A stretch of 64,000 nt of DNA. Source: Pseudoclavibacter terrae. Lineage in GTDB: Bacteria > Actinomycetota > Actinomycetes > Actinomycetales > Microbacteriaceae. Below the pieces are notes generated by a model that was given only the letters and a program-made list of their open reading frames with translations, was not told where the DNA came from and ran no database searches. Shown here piece by piece: positions 9,001 to 18,099 of this stretch. Position numbers and translations under genes: made by a program. The stretch covers positions 43,562 to 107,561 of the forward strand of contig NZ_WBJX01000008.1 in assembly GCF_008831075.1 (NCBI RefSeq), given 5' to 3'. How positions within the stretch are numbered: position 1 is the stretch's first letter; the number at the start of each line of letters is the position of its first letter.

Positions 9001-11279
9001 GCATCGACATCACGACCCTGACCCTCGAGCAGAAAGCTTCGCTGCTGTCAGGGCACGACTTCTGGACCACGAAGAGCATCGCTGAAGTCGGCATCCCGTC
9101 GATAGTCCTGACCGACGGCCCGCACGGCATCCGTCGTCAGGCTGGCGATGCGGACCACCTCGGCATCAATGACGCGGAGCCGTCCACGTGCTTCCCGCCC
9201 GCCGTAGCCGTGGGTTCCAGCTGGGATCCCGAAGTGGCGGCACAGCTGGGTGCCGCGGTCGGCAGAGAAGCCCTCGCGTTCGGGGTCTCGGTTGTGCTGG
9301 GGCCTGGCATCAACATCAAACGGTCACCGCTCTGCGGCCGGAACTTCGAGTACTACTCAGAGGACCCGCTGCTCTCGGGGGTGCTCGGGGCGGCACACGT
9401 CACGGCAATGCAGGAGGTCGGTCCAGGCGCATCGGTCAAGCATTTTGCCGCGAACAATCAGGAGCATGAACGGATGCGCATCAGCGCAGACATCGACGAG
9501 CGCACCCTGCGAGAGATCTACCTGCCAGCCTTCGAGCGAGTCGTCAAGGAATCTGCTCCGGCTACGGTCATGTGCTCGTACAACAAAGTCAACGGCGTCT
9601 ATGCCTCCCACAACCCGTGGTTGCTCACCGACGTGCTCCGCACGGACTGGGGCTTCGAGGGGGCTGTGGTCTCCGATTGGGGCGCCGTCAGCGACCGAGT
9701 CGCAGGGGTAGCCGCGGGCATGGATCTCGAGATGCCGGGGAGCGGAGGCACGACTGATCAGCAGATCGTCGACGCGGTTCGCAGTGGCGCGCTCCCCGAA
9801 ATCGTGGTTGACGCCGCGGTGCGTCGCGTTCTCGCGCTCACTGACCTCCCGCACATAGCGACCAACGACTTCGATGCCGACGCGCACCACGCGCTCGCTC
9901 GCACGCTGGCCGCCGACTCCGTGGTCCTGCTCAAGAACGACAACGCTGTGCTGCCGCTCGCGCGGGTCTCGCGTCTTGCCGTCATCGGCACGTTCGCCGC
10001 TGAACCCAGGTTCCAGGGCGGCGGCAGCTCCCACATCAACCCGACGCGGACGGATGCGGCGCTCGAGACCATTCGCGACCTCGCACTCGAGCGAGGCGCC
10101 ACGGTCGAGCACGCGGACGGCTTCGCTCTCCGGGACGACGACGCGAACGCGCTCCGGGCGCAGGCGGTCGCCGTAGCTGGCAGGTCCGATGTCGCGATCA
10201 TCTTCGCCGGGCTCGGAGACCAGGAGGAATCCGAGGGCTTCGACCGCGACAGCCTCGACCTGCCTGCCGCCCAGATCGCCGTCATCCGGGAGGTAGCCGC
10301 GGCAGCGCGCCGAACGGTTGTCGTGCTCTCGAACGGGGGTGTCGTCTCTCTCGAGGGATGGCACGACGACGTCGACGCCATCCTCGAAGGGTGGCTGCTC
10401 GGACAGGCGGGTGGATCGGCCTTGGCGGACGTGCTCTTCGGCGTCGTGAACCCATCTGGACACCTGGCCGAGACCATCCCACTCCGACTGCAGGACACCC
10501 CCAGCTGGAACAACTTCCCCGGCGAGCAAGGACACGTGCGCTACGGCGAGGGAGTCATGGTCGGCTACCGCCACTACGTGAGCGCAGAGGCACCGGTTCG
10601 CTACCCCTTCGGACACGGTCTCAGCTACACCACGTTCGTAACGAAGGATCTTCGCGTTGAGATGACGGGCAAGGACACGGCGCTCGTGAAGGTGACTGTG
10701 GGCAACACCGGAGACAGCGCCGGCAAGCACGTCGTGCAGGTCTACGTGGCGACCGACGCCGGACCAGTGCGTCGACCACTCCGGGAGCTCCGAGCATTCG
10801 CGAAGGTCTCGTTGGAGCCAGGAGAGGAGCGCACGGTGGAGCTGACGCTTGATCGTCGGTCGTTCACCTACTGGGACATCGAGCTCCACCAGTGGGTGGT
10901 CGCTGCCGGTGACTACTCGATACAGGTGGGAGTGGATGTTTCCACGATCGTGGCGGAGGAGGCGATCGCCTTGGCCGGCGATGTCATTGTGCGGCCGCTC
11001 ACGCTCGATTCGACGGTCGGCGACTGGTTCGGCCACCCGATCGTTGGGCCAGCCCTCCAAGAGGGGTTGAGCGCTGGCATGACCGAGGAGCAGCTGAAGC
11101 ACGCCGAGGAGAACCCCAACGACCTCAAGATGGTCGAGTCCATGCCGATGCAGCAGTTCCTCGCCTTCACTGGGGGAGCGTTCCCCCAGGAGACCCTCGT
11201 GCAGCTCATGGCGCTGAGCCGACTGGATCCAGCGTCGGAGCGATCGCCTGATCTGGAGCTTGCCACGCGCGGCGCCTGA
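8997..11279 (+). CDS. Beta-glucosidase, GH3
   Basis: Retaining GH3 enzyme that removes beta-linked glucose or a related sugar, plausibly the sugar exposed once GH78 has removed rhamnose. The N-terminal TIM-like domain contains LTDGPHGIR and the nucleophile region VVSDWGAV with Asp227. The alpha/beta sandwich domain follows (about 300-500). A fibronectin-III-like domain occupies about 540-650, then a C-terminal tail. No signal peptide is present, so it should act in the cytoplasm with its coupled neighbour. Length of 760 residues is usual. Confidence 0.93.
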   Translation: MSIDITTLTLEQKASLLSGHDFWTTKSIAEVGIPSIVLTDGPHGIRRQAGDADHLGINDAEPSTCFPPAVAVGSSWDPEVAAQLGAAVGREALAFGVSVVLGPGINIKRSPLCGRNFEYYSEDPLLSGVLGAAHVTAMQEVGPGASVKHFAANNQEHERMRISADIDERTLREIYLPAFERVVKESAPATVMCSYNKVNGVYASHNPWLLTDVLRTDWGFEGAVVSDWGAVSDRVAGVAAGMDLEMPGSGGTTDQQIVDAVRSGALPEIVVDAAVRRVLALTDLPHIATNDFDADAHHALARTLAADSVVLLKNDNAVLPLARVSRLAVIGTFAAEPRFQGGGSSHINPTRTDAALETIRDLALERGATVEHADGFALRDDDANALRAQAVAVAGRSDVAIIFAGLGDQEESEGFDRDSLDLPAAQIAVIREVAAAARRTVVVLSNGGVVSLEGWHDDVDAILEGWLLGQAGGSALADVLFGVVNPSGHLAETIPLRLQDTPSWNNFPGEQGHVRYGEGVMVGYRHYVSAEAPVRYPFGHGLSYTTFVTKDLRVEMTGKDTALVKVTVGNTGDSAGKHVVQVYVATDAGPVRRPLRELRAFAKVSLEPGEERTVELTLDRRSFTYWDIELHQWVVAAGDYSIQVGVDVSTIVAEEAIALAGDVIVRPLTLDSTVGDWFGHPIVGPALQEGLSAGMTEEQLKHAEENPNDLKMVESMPMQQFLAFTGGAFPQETLVQLMALSRLDPASERSPDLELATRGA

Positions 11280-11321
11280 TCGCGGTGGGCAGGAGCTTCG
11301 AGGTTCCGCTGTTGATGTCGA

Positions 11322-11459
11322 CTACCTCGTCATCCGTAGCAACGACAGGGCTTCCTCGACCGGCCACACTCGCTCGAACTCGCGCATGGCAACCGGGGTG
11401 ATCTCGGATGCGCTCACGTACTTGGCCCGACGGCCCGACGACTCAAACTCGGAGAACAC
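11322..11459 (-). other. Coding-like 45-codon fragment
   Basis: The gap between the GH3 and epimerase genes carries, on the minus strand, a 45-codon frame from a GTG at 11459 to TAG at 11322. Almost every codon ends in G or C, as in real genes here. The peptide looks protein-like (for example VSASEITPVAMREFERVWP) rather than like the arginine-rich shadows of neighbouring genes. No ribosome site is obvious at the GTG. It may be a small gene or the tail of a lost gene. Family not recognised. Confidence 0.3.
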
Positions 11460-12971
11460 ATGACCATCACAACCACCCCCTCGCAACGTCCCTCGAAACG
11501 GCGGGTCTTCCTGACTGGAGCTGCCGGGAACTGGGGACACAAGGTCCTCGACGAATTCCGGGGCCGTGCGGACCGCTTCGATGTCGTTGCACTCGTCTTG
11601 TCTTCACCCAAGGACCTCGCCGTCATCCGCCGGTACGAGGACATGGAGAACCTCGAGGTCGTGTTTGGCGACCTCACCGACTACGAGGCTGTCGAACGCT
11701 GCGTCCGCGGAGCCGACATCGTGCTGCACATCGGTGCGGTCGTGTCGCCCTTCGCAGACGAGCATCCCGAGCTCGCCCACCAGGTGAACACTGGCAGCAT
11801 TCGCAACATCGTTCGTGCGGTCAAGGCGCAGCCTGATCCTTCACGGATTGCGGTCGTTGGGGTGGGCACGGTCGCCGAAACCGGCGACCGGAACCCTCCT
11901 CACCACTGGGGTCGGGTAGGCGACCCGTTGCGCGTCTCCCAGTACGACGAGTACGGGCAGAGCAAGGTCATCGCCGAGAAGGAACTCGTCGATTCGGGCC
12001 TGCCCCGCTGGGTGTGGCTTCGCCAGACGGGCATCTTCCACCCGGGCATGCTCGAGATCCGCGACCCGATCATGACGCACTCCACCCTCGGCGGTGTCAT
12101 GGAGTGGGTGTCGGTCGAGGACGCCGCCAGACTCATGGCAAACGTCTCGGAAGCGGATGTTTCTGAAGAGCTTTGGGGCGGCATCTACAACATCGGCGGC
12201 GGTGAGGAGTGGCGCCTCACGAACTGGCAGCTTCAGACCCGGATGACGGGTGCACTCGGCGTCAAGGACGTGCGCACCTGGTACGACCGCAACTGGTTCG
12301 CGACGCGCAACTTCCATGGCCACTGGTACACCGACTCCGACCGCCTGCAGGAGCTTGTTCCGTTCCGCGAAGACACGGTGGACGCTGCTCTCGCACGTGC
12401 GATCGCGGCAAACCCCGGGCTTCGCGCAGCAGGGAAGATCCCGTCCTGGATCGTGAAGAACCTGGTCATGAAGCCGCTCACGCGGAAGCCGCGAGGGACC
12501 ATGGGGTACCTCCGGGATGGCAACACCGAAGCAATCAACGCCTACTTCGGCTCTCGTGCTGAATGGAATGCCATTGGCACGTGGGAGTCGTTCTGGCCAC
12601 CACGCCCGGACCGGGCGCCATCGCAGCTCGATCACGGCTACGACGAGAGCGTCCCCGTTGACGAGTGGGATGCGGCGCTTCTGCAGGGCGTCGCGGAGTT
12701 CCGCGGTGGCAGCCTCCTCTCGGAGCGACCCACCGTGGGCGACGTCGCAACGCCGCTCGAGTGGGTCTGCGCGGTCGGACACGGGTTCACGGGTAGCCCG
12801 CGTCTGATCCTGACGGCCGGGCACTGGTGCCCTGAGTGCATTCGGGACGTTGCCGGATACGCGGCGCAATCCGAGAAGAACGCGTTCCTGGCCCAGATCG
12901 AACTGGCGGGTAGTTCCGCTCCGCGCAGCGCCGAGCCTGCAGAAGCGGTGCCTGCAGGGAGGGGTCGGTGA
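11460..12971 (+). CDS. NAD-dependent epimerase/dehydratase (extended SDR)
   Basis: Extended short-chain dehydrogenase acting on a sugar or sugar acid. The N-terminal Rossmann fold has TGAAGNWG near residue 20, and the catalytic YGQSK (YxxxK) follows. At 503 residues it is longer than the usual ~320. The extension ends in a segment with spaced cysteines (CAVGHGF...HWCPEC) that looks like a small metal site. GGAG lies 5 bp before the ATG. It belongs to the glycoside operon and overlaps the ROK kinase start. A role in oxidising or epimerising the released sugar is inferred. Confidence 0.8.
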   Translation: MTITTTPSQRPSKRRVFLTGAAGNWGHKVLDEFRGRADRFDVVALVLSSPKDLAVIRRYEDMENLEVVFGDLTDYEAVERCVRGADIVLHIGAVVSPFADEHPELAHQVNTGSIRNIVRAVKAQPDPSRIAVVGVGTVAETGDRNPPHHWGRVGDPLRVSQYDEYGQSKVIAEKELVDSGLPRWVWLRQTGIFHPGMLEIRDPIMTHSTLGGVMEWVSVEDAARLMANVSEADVSEELWGGIYNIGGGEEWRLTNWQLQTRMTGALGVKDVRTWYDRNWFATRNFHGHWYTDSDRLQELVPFREDTVDAALARAIAANPGLRAAGKIPSWIVKNLVMKPLTRKPRGTMGYLRDGNTEAINAYFGSRAEWNAIGTWESFWPPRPDRAPSQLDHGYDESVPVDEWDAALLQGVAEFRGGSLLSERPTVGDVATPLEWVCAVGHGFTGSPRLILTAGHWCPECIRDVAGYAAQSEKNAFLAQIELAGSSAPRSAEPAEAVPAGRGR

Positions 12972-13741
12972 CGTCACTCGCCCTGGGCGTCGACGTCGGC
13001 GGGACCGGGATCAAGGCTGGACTCGTTGACCTCGAGACTGGTCTCGACGTCGGTGAAGCGTGCGTGACGCCGACGCCGGAAGGCGCTTATCCCGAGGGCA
13101 TCGCCTCCGCCGTTGCGCGACTCGTGGAGCAGCTGAGGCCGGCGGATGGGCGTGAAACTCCTGTTGGAGTCTGCGTTCCGGCGGTCGTCCGAGCAGGGAG
13201 GACCTTCTCCGCGGCCAACATCTCGCGCGACTGGATCGGACTTGACGCGCGGGCCCTCTTCGCTGACTTTCTCGGCCAGCACGTCAGCGTTATGAACGAC
13301 GCGGATGCGGCGGGCTACGCCGAGGCGCGGTACGGCGCTGCCAAGAACGCGCCGGGACTTGTGCTCATGACCACCCTCGGCACGGGTATCGGCGTCGCGA
13401 TGATCAACGACGGGGTCCTGGTGCCTAACTCGGAACTCGGCCACATCCAGATCGATGGAATCGATTGGGAGACGCGAGCCTCCGTCTCCGCCAAGGAACG
13501 CGAGGGGTTGACCTGGCAGGAGTGGGCTGGGAATCTCCAGAAGTACTACTCGACCTTGGAGTCGTTGATCAACCCTGATCTCTTCATCGTCGGAGGCGGC
13601 ATATCGGCGGCCTCAGAGCAGTTCCTTCCGCTCCTCAGCATCCGCACGCCCATCGTTGCAGCGACTCTGCACAACCAAGCTGGAGTGACGGGGGCCGCAG
13701 CACTCGCCGCTGCTCATCGACCTCAGCAGGTCCTCATCTGA
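12968..13741 (+). CDS. ROK-family sugar kinase, polyphosphate-glucokinase-like
   Basis: Phosphorylates glucose or a similar hexose released by the operon's glycosidases. The N-terminus GVDVGGTGIKAGLVD is the phosphate-binding loop of the ROK fold. MNDADAAG contains the catalytic Asp, and TTLGTGIGVA the second phosphate motif. The short length (257 residues) and lack of the ROK zinc cluster match the actinobacterial polyphosphate/ATP glucokinase branch. The start is a GTG overlapping the previous stop. It is last in the operon, followed at once by a strong hairpin. Confidence 0.82.
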   Translation: MTSLALGVDVGGTGIKAGLVDLETGLDVGEACVTPTPEGAYPEGIASAVARLVEQLRPADGRETPVGVCVPAVVRAGRTFSAANISRDWIGLDARALFADFLGQHVSVMNDADAAGYAEARYGAAKNAPGLVLMTTLGTGIGVAMINDGVLVPNSELGHIQIDGIDWETRASVSAKEREGLTWQEWAGNLQKYYSTLESLINPDLFIVGGGISAASEQFLPLLSIRTPIVAATLHNQAGVTGAAALAAAHRPQQVLI

Positions 13742-13754
13742 TCGCACGAACCAA

Positions 13755-13793
13755 AAGGCGGGGCGGGCTCACAACGTGAGTACGCCCCGCCTT
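13755..13793 (+). terminator. Hairpin terminator after the glycoside operon
   Basis: AAGGCGGGGCG (13755-13765) pairs perfectly with CGCCCCGCCTT (13783-13793). The loop holds a smaller CTCAC/GTGAG hairpin. It lies between convergent genes and could stop transcription from both sides. Confidence 0.75.
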
Positions 13794-13804
13794 GGTGTTG
13801 TGCG

Positions 13805-14374
13805 TCAGCTCGTTCTTCTCCGCTTGCCGGCCTGGTACAGAATCACGCCGGTGGCGACGGCGAGCAGTGCTGCCAGAGTCGCGCCCCATGCGACAGAGCT
13901 CCCCGTGATTGCAAGGTCATCGCCAGGCGTCGACACCCCGGGCTCGGCGACAGGGCCGCCGGTCGATTCGGGGTCAACAACAGGAACGGTTGTTGCTCCG
14001 GGCTGGGTCGTCATGGGGGAGCGCTCGGGGACGTCGAGGTATGACAGGGGCGGCCGCCATCTCGACAGCGTCTCTTGATCCCTCAGGACAAGAGCTCGAT
14101 ACTTCGGACCGTCGGCGGCCAGGATGCCATCGGTCACCGTTTGCGTTGCAAGGTCGACATCACCGAGGAAGCCCCAGCTGTATCCGGCGCTGGAGGGGCC
14201 GGTGCCAAGTGGTCCTTGGCCCATCGGGTTGACCTCGGGTGCGTGGACCGCGAAGTCGCGCTGCAACTGACCCTGACGAAGCACCAGCTGCGAACGTCCG
14301 AGGTAGGTGTTGATCGCCTTCTGATCCTCCAGGACGGCTGCGTCAGGCGCTGTAGCGGGGATGCTGTCTCTATG
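13805..14374 (-). pseudogene. Remnant of a secreted LAXTG-anchored glycosidase
   Basis: Only the late part of a protein survives. A frame without a proper start can be read from about 14374; a GTG at 14284 is a possible but internal start. The text matches the region of the neighbouring surface glycosidase that reads APEGPAYKAVVV: here it is AADGPKYRALVL. It then jumps directly to a Pro/Thr linker, an LAITG sorting motif, one membrane helix and a basic tail. Several hundred residues present in the intact paralogue are missing between these points, and the N-terminus is lost. It is therefore an internally deleted, 5'-truncated paralogue, though the fragment might still be translated. Confidence 0.7.
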
Positions 14375-14380
14375 TTACTT

Positions 14381-14410
14381 TTGCCGAATAGTTTGGTGAA
14401 TCGATTCAAT
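14381..14410 (+). promoter_or_regulatory. Candidate promoter with operator palindrome for surface glycosidase
   Basis: TTGCCG (14381-14386) and TTCAAT (14405-14410) are 18 bp apart. The perfect 12-bp palindrome TGAATCGATTCA (14397-14408) overlaps the -10. A central CG in a 12-bp palindrome is typical of LacI-family operators, but the sequence differs from the CTAG-type sites upstream of 5112, so a different regulator may act here. Confidence 0.45.
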
Positions 14411-14473
14411 GAATTCTCCAACTCTCACGAAGTGCCCTCGCCGCGCACGATCGTTCATTCACAAAGGAGTGAG

Positions 14474-17400
14474 ATGTCCCCTATCGGTAGTGACCACGCG
14501 CGCGGCCCGAGAAGCCGCGCGGGTCTCGGTGTCGTCTTGTGTCTAGCACTCTCAGCCGCGGGGGTGGGAGGCTTGACGCTCCTGAGCCCCGTCGTCCCCT
14601 CCCAGAGCGTGCACGCTGCCGAGTTCGCTTCCTTCGCCGATCCAGGAGTTGAGCAGCGGCCGGTCATCCGCTACTGGCTGCCGAGCGCAGCCGTCGACCA
14701 TGATGAGCTTCGCGCGCAGGTCGCTGGTTTCGCCGAGTCGGGTTTCGGTGTCGTGCAGGTCGTCGGAATGTGGGATGCAAAGGGCGTGACCGCTGAGTAC
14801 GCCTGGGGCTCTGACAAGTGGTGGGAGGCGATGAAAGTCATCCTGGACGAGGCCGGTGCGCGAGGCCTTCAGGTCGACCTCGCCAACGGCAAGCGCTGGC
14901 CGATTTCCGTGCCGACGATCGCATCCGCGGACGACCCAGCGGCCGCTCGGGAGCTGACGTACGGAACCACCCTCCTCGAACCAGGCGCCACCTTCGCGGG
15001 GGCCTTGCCGGAGCGCCGCGAGGTGCAGACGGAAGGCACCCCAAAGCTCGAGTCAGTCTTCGCGTACCCCGTCGTCGATGAAAAGCTCGTCGTCGGTCAG
15101 GCAGTGGAGCTCACCAGCGTGGTCAACACCGACGGGACCTTGGAGTTCACCCCACCGGATCAGACACACGCCTGGCAGATCACCGCGTTCTGGGCACAGC
15201 CCACGGCACAGAAGACCGACGAGTTCTATGTCGTCGACCACCTGGGTGCCGAAGGTGGCCAAGCCAATGCCGACTACTGGGAACAGATTGTGCTGCCGAA
15301 ACTCGGGGACTCGGCGCAGCACATCCGTGCGCTCTTCTCAGATTCGATGGAGCATCACGCCGTGCTTGAGTGGACCGCAGACCTCCCGGCAGTCTTCGAG
15401 CAATTGCACGGCTACAAGATCGACCCGTACCTGCCGTTCCTCGAGACGCGCGAGTCGTTCTTGCACACGGACGCTCCGGGATTCGACGCCGACGATTCGG
15501 AGTTGCAGGCGAGAGTCCTCGATGACTACTACTCGACGCTCACTCACCTCTATATGACGAACCACCTCGGTGCGTTGGAGAGTATGGCTCAGCGCAATGG
15601 TTTCGAGCAGGTCTACCAGGTTGCCTACAACAAGCCCTACGAGATGGAGGTCTCTGCGAGCGCCGTCTCAATTCCGGAGAACGAATCCCGGGCCAACAAC
15701 GCACTGGACGGTTACCGGACGATGTCTGCGGCTGTGCACCTCGACGGGAAGCAGTACTACTCGGCTGAACTTGAGTCGACTGCGAACAACTACCGGCAGT
15801 CGATGGAAGACCTCATGTGGTGGACCAAGCGTGCCTGGTCGGTCGGCGTGAACCTGACGAGCTACCACGGCGCGTCCTACACGGGTGGCTTCAGCGGCCC
15901 TGGAAGCATGGACGGTGTCTTGGAGCAGTACGGGGATCTGCACTGGGCGGGGATGACGTTCCCGGGGCCAAAGGTCGCATGGCCGGGGTACACGGCGTTT
16001 GGTCCGACTGGCCAGACTTCGATCTCCAACGACTGGGATCGTGTCACCGACCCGGCAGCTCTTCGCCTCAACATGGATTACGTGGCTCGCAACAACTGGG
16101 TGCTGCAGAAGCCTGCCAAGGTCGATCTGGCGGTTTACCGACACGACGTTGACAAGGGGCCAGCAGACGCGGGCGACGGGCACCATATCTATCCTGATGG
16201 CGGTGCGCTGAGCAGCGCCGGCTTCTCGTACGAGTTCGTCTCGCCAGCGCTGCTCGAAGCTACAGCGCCAAGCGTCGGCTCAGAACGGATCGCTCCCGAG
16301 GGACCCGCGTATAAGGCGGTCGTCGTCAACAACGAAGCCGCGATGTCCCTGGACGCTATCGAGCAACTCGCGACCTACGCCGAACAAGGCGTGCGTCTTG
16401 TCTTCGTCGGCGACGTTCCTTCTCGCCTCGTCGGCGAAGGCGAGCGGATCTCCGGCGCGACGGATGATCAGGTCGCGGCGGCGGCGAGCAAGTTGCTCGG
16501 CCTGGGAAATGTGACGCGTGTCTCGACACTCGGTGAAGTGCCCACGGCACTCGCGGCTCTGGGCGTCGCACCAGACGCGCAGAACCACGATGCGAACGGC
16601 ATCCTGACGCAGCACCGCCAGGATGATTCGGGCGACTACTACTACCTCTACAACTACAACCAGATCGCTGGCCCGGGGACGCTCTATCCGAACATCGACA
16701 AGTCAAACTTCGTCGCGAAGTCTGCAGCCTTCACGCTTCGAGGCGAGGGTGCTCCGTACGCGCTAGACCCCTGGACAGGGGAAGCAACTCCCATCTTGGA
16801 GTACACGCGTGATGGGTCGGATGTGAATGTCTCGCTCGACTTTGCCGGTGACGAGGCACGCATTGTTGCTCTTCTCACTCCGGAGCAGGCGAGCCAGCAG
16901 GGCGCAGTTGTCCCGTCGGTGCACGTCGTTGGCTCGCAGGGTGCTGGCAATTACCGCGCCGACGATGGCGGATTGGTGGTTCGTGCCTTCGAGAACGGAA
17001 CGCAGCTCACCCAGCTCAGTGACGGTTCGGAAGCCACGACCGAGGTTTCGGGGATCCAGCCTGCCGCATCGATTACGGATTGGACGCTGACGGTCAACTC
17101 TGTAACCGAGGGCGCAACGACGCTGTTCGCTGATTCGGAGTGGAGCGATCTCGGACCATTCGAGGTCGGGGAGACCATGAAGCCATGGCACGAACTTGAT
17201 CCCGCTCTCGCCGGAGTCGCTGGAGTAGGAACATACACAGGAACGTTCTCGCTCAGCGGCGATGGCGCCTCGGGTCACAGCGCGGAGGTCATCCTTGGCG
17301 AGGTATCTGACTCAGTGCGAGTCAAGGTCAACGGGGTGGAACTGCCTCCTCTGGACCAGCACAACCCTGTGGTGGATGTTGGCGAGCTTGCAGTCGACGG

Positions 17401-18010
17401 GGTGAACACGATCGAAGTCATCGTGGGGACGCCGCTCTGGAACGCAGTCACGGGCGAGAGCGACCCGAACGGTCTTCTCGGTACTGGTGGTGTGATCCAG
17501 GTGCGCCCGTACGTTGAATCTGTGGTCGTCGAGCCGGTGCTTCCCAGCATCGATGCCGGCGTGCCGATGATCGATGGCGAACTTCTCGTGGGCAGTGAGC
17601 TTGCAGCCACACCCGGAGACTGGTCGCCAGCGGATCTCGATTTCAACTACCAGTGGTTGAGCGACGATCACCCGATCGCCGGGGCCACAGAAGCGACTTA
17701 TAGGCTCACCGATTCGGAACTTGGTACGCGAGTTCGGGTGCAGGTGACGGGAGTTAAGGACGGATTCCAGTCGGCGACGGCAGTGTCGGAAGCCACGCAG
17801 CCGGTGGCGTCGGCGACGAGCAGTCCGCAACCGACCCCGAATCCCACCACGGGAACAGCCGGCAACGAGTCGGGCGGTGCAGGAAACGGTTCGGGTCTCG
17901 CCGTCACCGGAGCCGACATTGGCTGGATAATCTCAGTAATCATGGCCGCGATCGCGGCCGGAGCTGGCGCATTCCTTTGGAGCCGTCGAGGTCGCCGATC
18001 AGCGGAGTGA
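14474..18010 (+). CDS. Secreted, sortase-anchored GH106-like glycoside hydrolase
   Basis: Large cell-surface enzyme, most like GH106 alpha-L-rhamnosidases and related hydrolases. Residues 1-50 form a signal peptide: a basic start, a hydrophobic core and an AxA-like cleavage site near VHAAEF. The catalytic part begins with the family-like opening RPVIRYWLPS and GFGVVQVVG. A beta-sandwich carbohydrate-binding-like domain lies near 1010-1110. One Ig-like repeat with NYQWLSDDHPIAGAT follows. The tail is a Thr/Pro linker, LAVTG sorting motif, membrane helix and RRGRR. ATG 14474 was chosen for its AAGGAG site and the signal peptide; the open frame extends upstream over the promoter. It should release sugars or oligomers outside the cell for the imported-glycoside operon. 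Confidence 0.8.
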   Translation: MSPIGSDHARGPRSRAGLGVVLCLALSAAGVGGLTLLSPVVPSQSVHAAEFASFADPGVEQRPVIRYWLPSAAVDHDELRAQVAGFAESGFGVVQVVGMWDAKGVTAEYAWGSDKWWEAMKVILDEAGARGLQVDLANGKRWPISVPTIASADDPAAARELTYGTTLLEPGATFAGALPERREVQTEGTPKLESVFAYPVVDEKLVVGQAVELTSVVNTDGTLEFTPPDQTHAWQITAFWAQPTAQKTDEFYVVDHLGAEGGQANADYWEQIVLPKLGDSAQHIRALFSDSMEHHAVLEWTADLPAVFEQLHGYKIDPYLPFLETRESFLHTDAPGFDADDSELQARVLDDYYSTLTHLYMTNHLGALESMAQRNGFEQVYQVAYNKPYEMEVSASAVSIPENESRANNALDGYRTMSAAVHLDGKQYYSAELESTANNYRQSMEDLMWWTKRAWSVGVNLTSYHGASYTGGFSGPGSMDGVLEQYGDLHWAGMTFPGPKVAWPGYTAFGPTGQTSISNDWDRVTDPAALRLNMDYVARNNWVLQKPAKVDLAVYRHDVDKGPADAGDGHHIYPDGGALSSAGFSYEFVSPALLEATAPSVGSERIAPEGPAYKAVVVNNEAAMSLDAIEQLATYAEQGVRLVFVGDVPSRLVGEGERISGATDDQVAAAASKLLGLGNVTRVSTLGEVPTALAALGVAPDAQNHDANGILTQHRQDDSGDYYYLYNYNQIAGPGTLYPNIDKSNFVAKSAAFTLRGEGAPYALDPWTGEATPILEYTRDGSDVNVSLDFAGDEARIVALLTPEQASQQGAVVPSVHVVGSQGAGNYRADDGGLVVRAFENGTQLTQLSDGSEATTEVSGIQPAASITDWTLTVNSVTEGATTLFADSEWSDLGPFEVGETMKPWHELDPALAGVAGVGTYTGTFSLSGDGASGHSAEVILGEVSDSVRVKVNGVELPPLDQHNPVVDVGELAVDGVNTIEVIVGTPLWNAVTGESDPNGLLGTGGVIQVRPYVESVVVEPVLPSIDAGVPMIDGELLVGSELAATPGDWSPADLDFNYQWLSDDHPIAGATEATYRLTDSELGTRVRVQVTGVKDGFQSATAVSEATQPVASATSSPQPTPNPTTGTAGNESGGAGNGSGLAVTGADIGWIISVIMAAIAAGAGAFLWSRRGRRSAE

Positions 18011-18029
18011 GTCGGGGAAGGTAGGCACT

Positions 18030-18068
18030 CGGTGGGGCGGGAGGCGTGGTCGGCCTTCCGCCCCACCG
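18030..18068 (+). terminator. Hairpin terminator after surface glycosidase
   Basis: CGGTGGGGCGG (18030-18040) pairs with CCGCCCCACCG (18058-18068) around a 17-nt loop. It lies between the convergent glycosidase and TetR genes. Confidence 0.75.
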
Positions 18069-18099
18069 GTGATTCCAAGGCGAGTTGCGTTGACGCCGA

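Noticed and set aside
9357..11102. 581-codon minus-strand frame opposite the GH3 gene
   Set aside because: Shadow of the beta-glucosidase; composition is His/Arg/Val-rich and lacks any motif.
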